A DNA stretch of 64,000 nt from an uncultured Bacteroidota bacterium (GCA_903853805.1 CAINUN010000044.1:1-64000), one strand, 5' to 3'; positions 1-10,113 are shown, counted from the first letter of the stretch. The notes: a model not told the origin generated them from the letters alone. Made by a program: numbers and translations.

Positions 1-3000
1 ACTATGGTAGCAGCAGAAATACCCGTACAACCCAACTTGGTGACAGCAACCGTATAGTTGCCAGCAGCTGTTGCGGTATAAGCGTTTGCAGTTGCACTAG
101 CAATAGCAAATCCATCTTTATACCACTGCCAAGTAACACCACTTGCAGGAGTTGCTTTGAGTTTCACATTGCCGTTGGCAGCAATCGTCACAGGCGTTCC
201 TGAAGGGGTAATGATTGGCGTTGGAATTGGATTGACCTTGGTAGTTACTTTGGTAGTTGAAAGTTTGCCTACACAACCATTTTGGTCGGTTACCATTACT
301 TTATAAACACCTGCAACTTTGGTGATGTAAGTAGGGACGTTGGTTGAATCAATTACATTGACTCCTAAATACCAACGATACTTGGTTGCGTCATTTGGTT
401 TAGCAGTCATCGTGCAACTATCGCCTGCGCAGAAGGTAGCAGGTGTAGCGGCAAAGACTGAATCTAAAGGAAGTGGATTCACTACAACTGTTACAGGATC
501 GGAAGTATCGGCACAACCACTGAGTTTTGCAATCACTGCATAACCACCAGCAAGTTTCACTGTCTTAGCCGTTCCACTACCATTAGCAACACCATCTTTT
601 AGCCAAGTATAAGTATAGTTGACAATGGTTGGCGCTGTAAGAATGACGCTACCGCCAGCACAAATTGTTGTTGAACTACCTGCAGTGAAGCTAGCTACTG
701 GTAAAGGCTTAATGGTATAAACCTTAGCAGCGGCAGTCTTGGTACATGTAGAGCCAGAAACAGTCAATGTGATGCTGCCACCACCTGCACCTGAAGCAGT
801 GTAAGTTGTATCAGTTGCACCCTGAATTGGAGAACCTCCTAAATTCCATTGGAAGTTGAAACCATAATAGTTGGTAGCATAAGGATCCATTTTGAAACTT
901 ACGGTCAATGGGTCGCAAACAGAGGTTGTGTTAATCGCTTTAATTTTCAGGGTGGTTGGCAATGCAATTACTTTCAGCATAACTTCATTGGTTGTATCCA
1001 TACAACCAATACTATCAGTAATCATGACAAAATAATTTCCAGCAGCATTTACCGAAATAGATTGTGTTGTATCACCAGTATTCCATTGGTAAGTATAACC
1101 ACTAGGGGCATCTAATTGCAAATTGCCACTAGGACAAATGGCTTTGGTACCTGAATAGTTCAATACATTATTAAGTGCATTTGAATTGTTGTTGACTGTA
1201 AGTGTTTTAATTAAAGTATCGGAGCCACAATCATTATTGAAAGAATAATAAATAGTACAAACACCAGTTTGCTTAGCTGTCAATAATCCTGAATTCGATA
1301 TCTCAGCAATTGCAGTATCGTTGACTGACCAATTACCATTAGCAACGATGCAAGTAAAATAGGTCTGGTTAGCAATACAAATTTTATCAGGACCATTAAT
1401 ATTGTTGGTATTAGGCGTGGAACAGTTGTAGAATTTCGACAGTACCCCATCAATTGTTCCTCCGCCATAAATTGGCTGAAAGGCATTGGTTGTTGTAATT
1501 CCGTTTGTACTTTCGGACCTACCTGAAATAATAAAATTTTGACCTTTCGAAATAGCCAAACCACAAGCCAAATCATTATTACTGCCACCTAAATAACTTG
1601 CCCAAATTCTATTACCTGAATTGTTGAAAATATTTACGAAAATATCGCTTGTCCCTCCTCCAAAAACTGCCTGATAGGCATCATAGGTTGTCATTCCATT
1701 TAAGGAATTTGTACCTCCTGCAAGAAGAATATTCCCATTTGCATCACAGGCTAAACCATATCCATAGTCATCGCCTGTATTACCAACATAAGTTCCCCAA
1801 ATTCTATTCCCACTTGCATTAAATTTCACAAGAAAAGCATCATCTTTTCCACTAAAATGATTCGGAATGAAAGCACCTAATGTAGCAATAGAAGTATTGC
1901 TATTGGTGTAGCCTGTCATGAATACATTTCCAACAGCATCAGTTGCAACGGCTTCGCCAAAATCATTGTAATAACCGCCATAATAGGTTGACCAAAGAGG
2001 ATATCCATTTTGATTTATTTTGAGTAAGAAAGCATCATTGCCCCCACCCCCATAATTAGATTGAAAAGAGGAATTTATAGCAAATCCTGAACTACTTCCT
2101 GTGTTACCGCAAACAAGAATTTGATTCCATAAATCGCAGGCAAGACTTATTCCGTAATCGTAAGTATTTCCTCCTAAATAGGTTGAATAAAGGAGATTGC
2201 CCATCAAGTCGAATTTTGCAAGAAAAGCATCAGCACTGCCACCACCATAAAGGTTTTGATAAGCATTGGCTGTTGCAATTCCTGATGAGCTACCCGTAGA
2301 CCCTGTCATGAATATATGCCCTAACTGATCTGCTACTAAACCATAACTTTGGTCAAGTCCAACACCGCCAAAATAGGTACCCCAAACTCGGCTGCCATTT
2401 TCATCGAATTTCACAAGAAAACCATCAAAAGCACCGCCGTATGTTGTTAGATATGCTCCTATAGAAGCTATTCCTGAAGAACTACCTGTAATTCCTGAAA
2501 GGTAAACTTGATTGGCAGTATCAACAGCCACAGAAAACCCATAATCAAGACCTGAACCTCCATAATAAGTTGTCCAGACTCTTGCACCTGTGCTATCCAG
2601 TTTAACCAACATTGCATCGTAGTTCCCCCCACCATAAATAGTTTGAAATGAACCAATAGTAGCAATGTTGCTAATGCTTTGTGTTTCACCTACAGCATAA
2701 ATATTGCCATACTTATCTGTTGTTACATTTCGAAAAAGATCGTTATCACTATCACCGTAGTAGGTTGACCATGAAATGGTGGGGTCAATAGTTAGGTTGT
2801 TTTTGTAAGAGGCAATTTTATAGGACACCACATTGTCCTGCAGTTTGTAATCAGCATTTACTTTTTCACCATTATTACTAAAACAGTAAGGGGCATTGTC
2901 TGAAATGTTTCCAAAGGGAGTATATGCAGTTATGCTACCATCCTTGTCTAAGATTATTTTTTCAAAACCTTGGTATTGTTGTTTGATAAGTTCTTTATTG

Positions 3001-3548
3001 CTTCCTTCATGTAAGTAATACTCGTGTTTTAATTTTCCATTTTCTATTTTCAATACCCAATCAATACCTGGGTAGATGTTTGAGAAAACTATTTTTTGGA
3101 AAGATTTTGCCCTAAAATCATTATCAGAACCTATACTAAAATGTTCTTCAAAGTCATTGAGAGAATTAAGTTTGAATTTTGCATTTTTGTTTGCGCTTAC
3201 TAGAAAAACCCCCATTCTGTACATGGAATATTGTTGTTCTTTTGGTGTAGAAGCGTTAATTATATTTTCAAATTGCGGTTTTTTTTCTTCTGATGAAATT
3301 GGTTGAACAAACTGATATTCAATGAAGCCTACGCCTATAAAAGCAGTAAGACTTTCTGATAAATTAACCTTACACACAATATCCTTTCTGGGATGATGAT
3401 ATTGGTCGGTTATCTGCCCCTTGTTTTCCATAAAGGAAAGGGAGGCTTGCTTGTTGGCAAATGACTGGAGAGTAAGGATGTTATTTTCTCTTGCATTAAC
3501 TGCAATGCCGAACAACAAACAAGAACAAAATAGGAAAGCTTTTCTCAT
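1..3548 (-). CDS. SBBP beta-propeller repeat surface protein with Ig-like modules (3' end missing)
   Basis: The frame is open from an ATG at 3548 to the left edge of the window, giving about 1182 residues without a stop. A signal peptide (MRKAFLFCSCLLFGIAVNA) is followed by a module with the ENKGQ motif that opens many Bacteroidota SBBP/PKD proteins (residues about 40-255). Seven repeats of about 65 residues follow (W260 to about residue 705; 2771-1418). Each begins with a W/Y-x-TY-x-GG strand and contains a GS-T/S-G-IA turn and a YGGG-D-FLVKF strand, as in SBBP (PF06739) propeller blades. The remainder consists of Gly/Thr/Cys-rich Ig/PKD-like units with paired cysteines. The C-terminus, where a T9SS sorting domain would be expected, lies outside the window. 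It is probably a large secreted or surface adhesin-like protein; the ligand is unknown. Confidence 0.85.
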   Translation of the reverse strand, partial: MRKAFLFCSCLLFGIAVNARENNILTLQSFANKQASLSFMENKGQITDQYHHPRKDIVCKVNLSESLTAFIGVGFIEYQFVQPISSEEKKPQFENIINASTPKEQQYSMYRMGVFLVSANKNAKFKLNSLNDFEEHFSIGSDNDFRAKSFQKIVFSNIYPGIDWVLKIENGKLKHEYYLHEGSNKELIKQQYQGFEKIILDKDGSITAYTPFGNISDNAPYCFSNNGEKVNADYKLQDNVVSYKIASYKNNLTIDPTISWSTYYGDSDNDLFRNVTTDKYGNIYAVGETQSISNIATIGSFQTIYGGGNYDAMLVKLDSTGARVWTTYYGGSGLDYGFSVAVDTANQVYLSGITGSSSGIASIGAYLTTYGGAFDGFLVKFDENGSRVWGTYFGGVGLDQSYGLVADQLGHIFMTGSTGSSSGIATANAYQNLYGGGSADAFLAKFDLMGNLLYSTYLGGNTYDYGISLACDLWNQILVCGNTGSSSGFAINSSFQSNYGGGGNDAFLLKINQNGYPLWSTYYGGYYNDFGEAVATDAVGNVFMTGYTNSNTSIATLGAFIPNHFSGKDDAFLVKFNASGNRIWGTYVGNTGDDYGYGLACDANGNILLAGGTNSLNGMTTYDAYQAVFGGGTSDIFVNIFNNSGNRIWASYLGGSNNDLACGLAISKGQNFIISGRSESTNGITTTNAFQPIYGGGTIDGVLSKFYNCSTPNTNNINGPDKICIANQTYFTCIVANGNWSVNDTAIAEISNSGLLTAKQTGVCTIYYSFNNDCGSDTLIKTLTVNNNSNALNNVLNYSGTKAICPSGNLQLDAPSGYTYQWNTGDTTQSISVNAAGNYFVMITDSIGCMDTTNEVMLKVIALPTTLKIKAINTTSVCDPLTVSFKMDPYATNYYGFNFQWNLGGSPIQGATDTTYTASGAGGGSITLTVSGSTCTKTAAAKVYTIKPLPVASFTAGSSTTICAGGSVILTAPTIVNYTYTWLKDGVANGSGTAKTVKLAGGYAVIAKLSGCADTSDPVTVVVNPLPLDSVFAATPATFCAGDSCTMTAKPNDATKYRWYLGVNVIDSTNVPTYITKVAGVYKVMVTDQNGCVGKLSTTKVTTKVNPIPTPIITPSGTPVTIAANGNVKLKATPASGVTWQWYKDGFAIASATANAYTATAAGNYTVAVTKLGCTGISAATI

Positions 3549-3756
3549 AGCTTAAGGTTTTAAGAACCTTTAAAGTTAAGCATTGGTTTTTAAACACCCT
3601 ATTTCTTACTTTTTGTCCTTTGACAGCTTGTAAAAGCATCAGCATGCTCTTCATCTAGTTCAGATTGGGTATATCACACTAAAACAGAATAAAGCATAAA
3701 ATAACTTTTTTTCTTCCTTCTTCGTTTTATGTGAAGGGAGTTATTATTTTTAGGCT
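3549..3756. other. Divergent intergenic region between the SBBP gene and the ABC exporter
   Basis: These 208 bp separate divergently transcribed genes and so must hold both promoters. A short inverted repeat (AAGGTT...AACCTT, 3553-3570) lies just upstream of the SBBP start. A near-consensus -7 box (TATTTTTA, about 3747-3754) ends a few bases before the ABC ATPase start. No RNA gene is apparent. Confidence 0.4.
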
Positions 3757-4554
3757 ATGCAAGCAATCATCAGTGTTCGTAATCTTCAAAAATCTTACGA
3801 TAGTAAAGTTGTGCTCAACGGTATCAATTTGGACATTCTTCCCGGACAAATCATTGGTTATATTGGTCCGAATGGAGCAGGCAAAAGCACTACCGTTAAA
3901 ATTCTTACTGGCATCATTCGCGATTATGAAGGCAGTGTAGAAGTAAATGGAAAACCTTTATCAGAGCAAGTACTTGAAGTAAAAAAAATGGTGGGCTACA
4001 TTCCTGAATTGGCTGAACTATATGATGTGCTTACACCCAATGAATACTTGCAGTTTGTGGGAAAATTGCACCATCTTGAAGATCATGTAATTCAAGAAAG
4101 AATTGAGAAAATGTTGAAGTCTTTTGGATTGATTGACTACCAACACCAACGTATGGATAGCTTCTCCAAAGGGATGCGCCAAAAAGTGTTGATTATTTCA
4201 GGACTAATTCATAATCCTTCCATCGTCATCATGGACGAACCCTTATCAGGTCTTGATGCAAACGCTGTGATTATGGTGAAGGAATTATTGCAAGCATTAA
4301 AGCAAGATGGCAAAACTATTTTCTATTGCTCGCACATGATGGATGTAGTGGAAAAAGTGTCGGACAGAATTATTCTTATTGACAAAGGAACAATCATTGC
4401 AGATGGTTCTATTCAAGAGTTGCGTACTTATGAAAATGAATCGCTCGAACATATTTTCAGTAAATTGACAGCAGGTGAAGACCAAGGCGTTAAGGCAGGC
4501 GAAATCGTATCCGCATTAGGCATTCAAAAAGAGGAGGCGAGCAATGATCAATAA
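3757..4554 (+). CDS. ABC transporter ATP-binding protein
   Basis: This 265-residue nucleotide-binding subunit of an ABC exporter has a Walker A motif GPNGAGKST at residues 37-45, an ABC signature (FSKGMRQ, 136-142), Walker B ending IVIMDE (156-161) followed by the D-loop SGLD, and the switch histidine in YCSHMMD. Organisation and length match the ABC-2 type (CcmA/NatA-like) family. The downstream membrane gene overlaps its 3' end by 11 bp, so the two are translationally coupled and should form one exporter. The substrate cannot be deduced. Confidence 0.93.
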   Translation: MQAIISVRNLQKSYDSKVVLNGINLDILPGQIIGYIGPNGAGKSTTVKILTGIIRDYEGSVEVNGKPLSEQVLEVKKMVGYIPELAELYDVLTPNEYLQFVGKLHHLEDHVIQERIEKMLKSFGLIDYQHQRMDSFSKGMRQKVLIISGLIHNPSIVIMDEPLSGLDANAVIMVKELLQALKQDGKTIFYCSHMMDVVEKVSDRIILIDKGTIIADGSIQELRTYENESLEHIFSKLTAGEDQGVKAGEIVSALGIQKEEASNDQ

Positions 4555-6250
4555 ATTACTGTTGGGTTTCATCATGCTTTTTGCTTCATTGTGGAAATCA
4601 CTTGGAGCAGATATTGTTCAACTCAAAGCCATTCTACAAGCAAAGCTAAAAATGGATGATAGAACGCCATTACAAATGGGGCGTCCATCTACTAAAAAGA
4701 AAAAGATAAACTACTACTCTACTCTTTCTTTTTTCATTTATGCATTGTTTGGCTTGTTCTACGCATTCCCTTTGTTTATTGTAGACAATGATTTTCTGTT
4801 ATCACTCACAGAATACTATTCCATGCTACTGCTAATGTTGTGGTTCATGATGGTAGTAGGATTTTCAACTGTGTTGATTGACACACGAGATAACTTCATT
4901 CTCCTTCCACGACCTATCAACGACAAAACCTTACTCCTTGCAAGGCTATTGCACATTCTCATTTACTTGCTTCGCTTGGTGTTGCCATTGAGTATACCAG
5001 GAATGATTGTTTTAGGATTTATGAAAGGATGGACAACTGTACTATTTTTCTTTGTTCCCATTTTCTTATTATCGCTGTTGGTGTTGTTTTTGGTAAATGC
5101 GCTCTATCTCCTCATCATAAAACTGGCAGGTCCTAAGAAATTCAAAGACATCATTGGTAGTTTTCAAATTGCATTGTCGGTGCTCATGTTTGCGTCGAGC
5201 TATGTGATGCCTCGGATGTTTCAGTCTGAAAAAATCATGAGCATGACCATCTATGATTTACCTTGGATAAAATGGATTCCTACATATTGGTTGGCTGGTT
5301 TATGGACTTGGTTTTATAAAGTAAATGTTTTTTTTACTGGCACAAAATGGATGAGTTTACTGTCCGTCATTCTTCCATTTGCTGCGCTTTGGGCAACCGT
5401 GAAATGGCTAGCACCTAAATTTATTCAAGCCATTGCATTAGGCGAAGGACAAGAGGTTGTTCAACTCAACCCTTCAACAATCACTAACTTAAACAAGCAA
5501 AATAAGTACTACCAAATATTATCATCTTTACTCAACAAAAACCCTGAAGCAAAAGCGGGTTTTGAATTGACTTGGTTGCAAACAACACGCAACCGTGCCT
5601 TTAAAATGAAAGTATATCCATCGCTTGCCTACATTCCCATCTATTTCTTTTTCGTCGTATTGAGTCGTCCAGGTCAAAACCATGATGAATTGATTGCAAG
5701 AATGTCTTCGCCAAAAGCATTTCTAATATTGCTTTACATGTGTGCTTTTGCATTGCTCACTGCTGCAATGAACCTAATATATTCCGAGCAATACAAAGCC
5801 TCTTGGATCTATTTTACACCACCTGTTGAACGTCCAGGAAATATTATGAGTGGTGCTTTCAAAGCCTTATTTGTGAAATACTATTTGCCTTTTGCCACAA
5901 TCGTAGGCATTGTAGTCGTCTATTTTTCAGGATGGAAAACCTTACCTGATATCTTGATTGCTCAATTCAACATCATCAATTTTGTGCTCATTTCCTTAAG
6001 GGCAAGCATGGTGGCATTGCCATTTTCGGTGAAAGAACAAATGCGCGACCGCGGTGCTAAAAACATTATGCGGATGATTATGATTTTCTTGGTTATTCCT
6101 TGTCTTGGTTTGGCGCATTTCCTTACCATCAAATTTTGGATGTTGAAGTTTGTGGTTTATCCACTTATTCTCATCCTTTCTTGGATGCTTTGGGATAGTT
6201 ACAAAAAAACTTCTTGGCAAGCTATTACACAGATAAACTTGGATGAGTAA
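4544..6250 (+). CDS. ABC transporter permease, multi-spanning
   Basis: This 568-residue integral membrane protein has roughly a dozen hydrophobic segments spread over two halves and a central polar stretch around residues 300-345. It starts inside the 3' end of the ATPase gene and is preceded by a strong Shine-Dalgarno sequence, GAGGAGG at 4531-4537, six bases before the ATG; such a strong site is uncommon in this lineage and supports coupled translation. It is the likely membrane partner of the upstream ATPase. No enzyme motif is visible, and a specific substrate cannot be assigned. Confidence 0.85.
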   Translation: MINKLLLGFIMLFASLWKSLGADIVQLKAILQAKLKMDDRTPLQMGRPSTKKKKINYYSTLSFFIYALFGLFYAFPLFIVDNDFLLSLTEYYSMLLLMLWFMMVVGFSTVLIDTRDNFILLPRPINDKTLLLARLLHILIYLLRLVLPLSIPGMIVLGFMKGWTTVLFFFVPIFLLSLLVLFLVNALYLLIIKLAGPKKFKDIIGSFQIALSVLMFASSYVMPRMFQSEKIMSMTIYDLPWIKWIPTYWLAGLWTWFYKVNVFFTGTKWMSLLSVILPFAALWATVKWLAPKFIQAIALGEGQEVVQLNPSTITNLNKQNKYYQILSSLLNKNPEAKAGFELTWLQTTRNRAFKMKVYPSLAYIPIYFFFVVLSRPGQNHDELIARMSSPKAFLILLYMCAFALLTAAMNLIYSEQYKASWIYFTPPVERPGNIMSGAFKALFVKYYLPFATIVGIVVVYFSGWKTLPDILIAQFNIINFVLISLRASMVALPFSVKEQMRDRGAKNIMRMIMIFLVIPCLGLAHFLTIKFWMLKFVVYPLILILSWMLWDSYKKTSWQAITQINLDE

Positions 6251-6384
6251 CGATTTTATTTAGCATTTCATCTAAGCATAAGATAAAAGGTTGCTAGTTG
6301 TTCATTCATTATGCTTATGCTGACCAAAATCATGTATTTTCTCTAAAAAAGTAAATTACTTGCTGCATTCAATCTTCAGGAAAA

Positions 6385-9177
6385 ATGCGACAGGCAAGTT
6401 TTACGGTCAATGGTAAAAGACATGATGTAGTAGTGGGCGAGCACGAAATGCTTGCAGATGTCATCCGTAATAAGATAGGGCTAACAGGTACAAAGAAGGG
6501 TTGCTCGCAAGGTAGCTGTGGCACTTGCACCATCCTCGTTAATGGTGAAGCAGTATTGGGTTGCATTACGCCCGCCCTTCGATATGAAGGCGCTAATATC
6601 ACCACAATTGAAGGTGTTGCCACACAGGAAGGATTGCATTTGTTGCAAGAAAAGTTTGTTGAAAAAGGCGCCATTCAATGTGGGTTTTGTACACCGGGCA
6701 TGGTGATGACTGCCCTCGATTTTTTGCAGCACAATCCCAAACCTTCTACCGATGAAATCAAGTTGGCTTTGTCGGGCAATTTGTGTCGTTGCACAGGCTA
6801 TAAAAAAATAATAGATGCCGTAACGGAATTTGTAGAAGAAACCAATGGATTGAAACCCATAGTGCTTCCAAAGGATAATAAAAAACATACGGTAGGCGTT
6901 GGTCGCCCATATATAGAAGCAGGAAAGAAAGTGCAAGGCATTGCCGACTATGCCGACGATTACCAAATGAAAGATGTGTTGCACACTAAATTCCTGCGCA
7001 GTATTTTCCCTCATGCTAAGATTGAAGATATAGACATCAGCGAAGCCCAAAAACTAGATGGGGTTAGGTATGTAGCAATTGGCAGTGAATTGCCAGTTAC
7101 ATTTGGTGTCTTGCCTATTTCTCAAGATGAAACGGCAATGGCTATTGAAAAGTCACGTTTCATTGGAGAAATTGTAGCAGCTGTTGCAGCAGACACAGAA
7201 GAAATTGCAACTAAAGCTTGCAAGTTGATTAAGGTGAAGTATTCAAGAATCAAGGAGTTTTTAAGCATTGAAGATTCGTTGAATGATATTGGCGATAATG
7301 AAAAAATTCATAACTACGGCAAGTTCAACAACAATATTCACAAGAAAGCAGAACTGCGTTTTGGCAATCAAGAAGAAGGACTGAAAGAAGCCGATGTAGT
7401 GAGCGAAATGAGTTTTGAATTTGAAGGCATCAATCATGGTTTTACAGAACCTCATGCTGCCACTGCATATTGGGATGAAAACGGTTTAACCATGATAACC
7501 GCAACTCAAGTGACACATTATTTGCAACGAGCCTTAGCCAAAACCATGGAAGTGCCATTGAATAGAGTGCGTGTTATCAAGCCTTACATCGGAGGTGGTT
7601 TTGGTGGGAAAGGGGATCCATTTGCTCATGAAATCATTGTGGCGCACCTTGCTCGTAAAACTAGAAAACCGGTTAAGGTTTGTTTGACAAGAGAAGAAGT
7701 TTTTCTTACCAATCATGGTCGTCACCCGTCGAAGATGAACATAAAGTTGGGTGCAGATAATGATGGAACCCTAAAGGTGTTAGATGCGGACATCGCCATT
7801 GATGGGGGTGCTTATGGAAGCTTTGGGGTTGTCACTTCTTATTACAACGGTGTGTTGTTGCAAGCACCTTACAAACTCAATAATTTCGGTTTTAGAACCT
7901 ATCGTGTTTATACCAACAAACCTCAATGTGGTGCCATGCGCGGACATGGTGCTGTCAATTCTCGCTTTGCAGTTGAGTCAATGATTGACGACATCGCACA
8001 ACGTTTGCAGATGGACCCTATTGCCTTGAGGATGAAAAACTTTTTAGATTCCAATACGCTTACTGTTGGTCATTATCGCATTACATCCAACGGTAGCAGA
8101 GAAGCTATTCAGACTGTAGCGAATCAAGCCAATTGGAATGAAAAATATGGCAAGCTCGAATATGGTCATGGCATGGGAGTAGGTTGTGGTTTCTTTATTA
8201 GTGGTAGTGCCTTACCCATCATTTGGAATGAATTGCCACAATCAACGGTTCATCTAAAAGTTGATTTTGATGGTAGGGTTTTGATTACTTCGGGAGCCAA
8301 TGACATAGGGCAAGGAAGTGACACGATGCTTGCCATCATTGTTGCCGAAGTGTTGGGCATCAGCATGGACAAAATTTTTGTGATTGCTGCCGATACGCTG
8401 ATTACCCCAGTTGACTTGGGTAGTTATTCTAGTCGTGTGACTTTTATGGCGGGTAATGCTGCAAAAGATGCTGCCGAGAATTTGAAAAAAGAAATCGCTT
8501 TAGCCATTTCAAAAGCAAAAGAAATTGCTGAAGAAGAATTGAATTTTAGTGGTGATAGAATCACCGCTAATGATAAAAGTATTGACCTTGATTGGCTAGA
8601 AGCCATTGAAATCATGACAGCAAATAGAGGCGCTGTAAGCATCAGCGGAAAATACATTTCTCCTAAATTGGGTGGTGACTTTAAAGGTGCTGGAGCTGGC
8701 TTGAGTCCTTCTTATAGTTTTGGTGCATGTGTGGCTGAAGTGAAAGTGAATATCCAAACTGGTCATGTAAAAATCATCAACGTTTGGGGTGCACACGATT
8801 GTGGAAAGGCTTTGAATCCTTTAGCAGTTGAAGGGCAATTGGAAGGGTCTTGGCATATGGGCATTGGTCAAGCTATGAGCGAAGAAATGCGTTATTACAA
8901 TGGTTTGTTAGTGAACAATAATTTCCTTGATTACAAGATTCCAACAACCATGGACACACCTGATATTCATACCAACTTCGTAGAAACCAATGACCCCGAA
9001 GGACCTTTTGGGGCGAAGGAATGTGGTGAAGGTGCGATACATCCAGTCATTCCTGCAATTGCCAATGCAATTTTCGATGCATTAGGTATTCGCATTACCA
9101 AACTGCCCATCACTTCCGAAAATGTGTTGGCATTATTGAAACAAAAACAGCATTCACTCCTAGAAACTACAGCATAA
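6385..9177 (+). CDS. Molybdenum hydroxylase, fused 2Fe-2S and Mo-cofactor subunits (4-hydroxybenzoyl-CoA reductase-like)
   Basis: This 930-residue fusion combines what are usually two subunits of xanthine-oxidase-family enzymes. Residues 1-150 are the small 2Fe-2S subunit, with a plant-type cluster (C40, C45, C48, C60) and the second cluster (C99, C102, C134, C136) in canonical spacing. Residues about 168-920 are the Mo-molybdopterin cytosine dinucleotide subunit, with GGGFGGKG at 403-410, the AMRGHG loop near 517-522, and GPFGAKECGEG near 873-883, where E882 lies in the catalytic-glutamate position. The GPFGAKE form of this loop resembles HcrA of 4-hydroxybenzoyl-CoA reductase more than xanthine dehydrogenase. 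Three bases separate it from the FAD subunit gene, which carries the HcrB-specific cluster loop. The reaction is probably reductive dehydroxylation or hydroxylation of an aromatic substrate; the exact substrate is inferred. Confidence 0.87.
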   Translation: MRQASFTVNGKRHDVVVGEHEMLADVIRNKIGLTGTKKGCSQGSCGTCTILVNGEAVLGCITPALRYEGANITTIEGVATQEGLHLLQEKFVEKGAIQCGFCTPGMVMTALDFLQHNPKPSTDEIKLALSGNLCRCTGYKKIIDAVTEFVEETNGLKPIVLPKDNKKHTVGVGRPYIEAGKKVQGIADYADDYQMKDVLHTKFLRSIFPHAKIEDIDISEAQKLDGVRYVAIGSELPVTFGVLPISQDETAMAIEKSRFIGEIVAAVAADTEEIATKACKLIKVKYSRIKEFLSIEDSLNDIGDNEKIHNYGKFNNNIHKKAELRFGNQEEGLKEADVVSEMSFEFEGINHGFTEPHAATAYWDENGLTMITATQVTHYLQRALAKTMEVPLNRVRVIKPYIGGGFGGKGDPFAHEIIVAHLARKTRKPVKVCLTREEVFLTNHGRHPSKMNIKLGADNDGTLKVLDADIAIDGGAYGSFGVVTSYYNGVLLQAPYKLNNFGFRTYRVYTNKPQCGAMRGHGAVNSRFAVESMIDDIAQRLQMDPIALRMKNFLDSNTLTVGHYRITSNGSREAIQTVANQANWNEKYGKLEYGHGMGVGCGFFISGSALPIIWNELPQSTVHLKVDFDGRVLITSGANDIGQGSDTMLAIIVAEVLGISMDKIFVIAADTLITPVDLGSYSSRVTFMAGNAAKDAAENLKKEIALAISKAKEIAEEELNFSGDRITANDKSIDLDWLEAIEIMTANRGAVSISGKYISPKLGGDFKGAGAGLSPSYSFGACVAEVKVNIQTGHVKIINVWGAHDCGKALNPLAVEGQLEGSWHMGIGQAMSEEMRYYNGLLVNNNFLDYKIPTTMDTPDIHTNFVETNDPEGPFGAKECGEGAIHPVIPAIANAIFDALGIRITKLPITSENVLALLKQKQHSLLETTA

Positions 9178-9180
9178 ATC

Positions 9181-10113
9181 ATGGTAGCTGAAAAAAAATA
9201 CCTCCAACCTAAAACCATTGACGAAGCCATCAGCTTTGCAAAGGCACACGAAAACGATTTTTATTTTCTTGCCGGTGGTACTGATGCTTTGGTGAATAAA
9301 TATCAAGGAAATAAAGAAGCCTCCTGCATGATTGATATTTCCAGAATAAAAGAATTGAAATCTGTGGAAGTTTTTGAAAATGAAATTCATATTGGCGCAT
9401 TAATCACGCTCGATGGCTTGAAACAACACCAAGTGCTTCGTGAAAAATTTCCTGCATTATTGTTAGCTGCTCAAGAAGTAGCTTCACCCATACTTAGAAA
9501 ATCGGCAACTATTGGTGGCAATGTCTTGTGCGAAAACCGTTGTTCTTTTTACAATCAAAGCGAGTGGTGGCGCGAGGCTGTTGGCTATTGTCTTAAATGT
9601 GAAGGCGATGTTTGCATTGCTACAGGTGGCACAAAAGCTTGCTTTTCCAAGTTCGTTTCTGATACCGCACCAGTTATCATTAGCTTAAACGGAAGAATTG
9701 AATTGCATGATTTTGATGGCGTGAAAACTGTTCCGCTCGAAAGCATTTATACCGGCGATGGCATTCATCCTCGAAACATTGCATCTACTACATTACTCTC
9801 AAAAATAATCTTGCCGCTAGACAAGGAATACAAGGTTAAATTTAAAAAACTGCGCCCGCGCGAAGCGGTTGATTTCACATCATTAACCACAGCTGTTGCT
9901 CGCAGTAATGATGGAAATATTAGATTGGTGATTGGCGGTGTTGACCCAATGCCTGTTGTGATTGATGGCAATGCCGACAGCCTCAAAGAAGACTTAGTGA
10001 AAAAAGCACTTGCCAAATCTAGGGTGGTGGACAATGATATTTATAGCCGCAAATACCGCCGCGAAATGATGCGGTTGTTTTTAGAAGAAAGTTTAAATGC
10101 TTTGTTGGACTAA
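9181..10113 (+). CDS. FAD subunit of molybdenum hydroxylase with extra [4Fe-4S] loop (HcrB-like)
   Basis: This 310-residue flavin subunit of the CoxM/HcrB family has the FAD pyrophosphate motif AGGTDALV (31-38) and ATIGGN (109-114). Just after the latter is an insertion with cysteines C121, C137, C145 and C154, spaced C-x15-C-x7-C-x8-C. That is the spacing that binds the additional [4Fe-4S] cluster of 4-hydroxybenzoyl-CoA reductase, and the intervening FYNQSEWWR is also HcrB-like. The extra cluster lets the enzyme accept low-potential electrons and run reductively. The gene is transcribed with the fused Fe-S/Mo gene just upstream (3-bp gap) and ends at a bidirectional terminator. Confidence 0.92.
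   Translation: MVAEKKYLQPKTIDEAISFAKAHENDFYFLAGGTDALVNKYQGNKEASCMIDISRIKELKSVEVFENEIHIGALITLDGLKQHQVLREKFPALLLAAQEVASPILRKSATIGGNVLCENRCSFYNQSEWWREAVGYCLKCEGDVCIATGGTKACFSKFVSDTAPVIISLNGRIELHDFDGVKTVPLESIYTGDGIHPRNIASTTLLSKIILPLDKEYKVKFKKLRPREAVDFTSLTTAVARSNDGNIRLVIGGVDPMPVVIDGNADSLKEDLVKKALAKSRVVDNDIYSRKYRREMMRLFLEESLNALLD

Noticed and set aside
3757-6250. Assigning the ABC exporter a specific substrate
   Set aside because: Neither subunit nor the neighbours give information about the substrate.
6481-7050. 189-codon frame antisense to the molybdenum hydroxylase
   Set aside because: It is the shadow of a strongly conserved gene, is rich in Cys/Phe/Ile and matches no domain.
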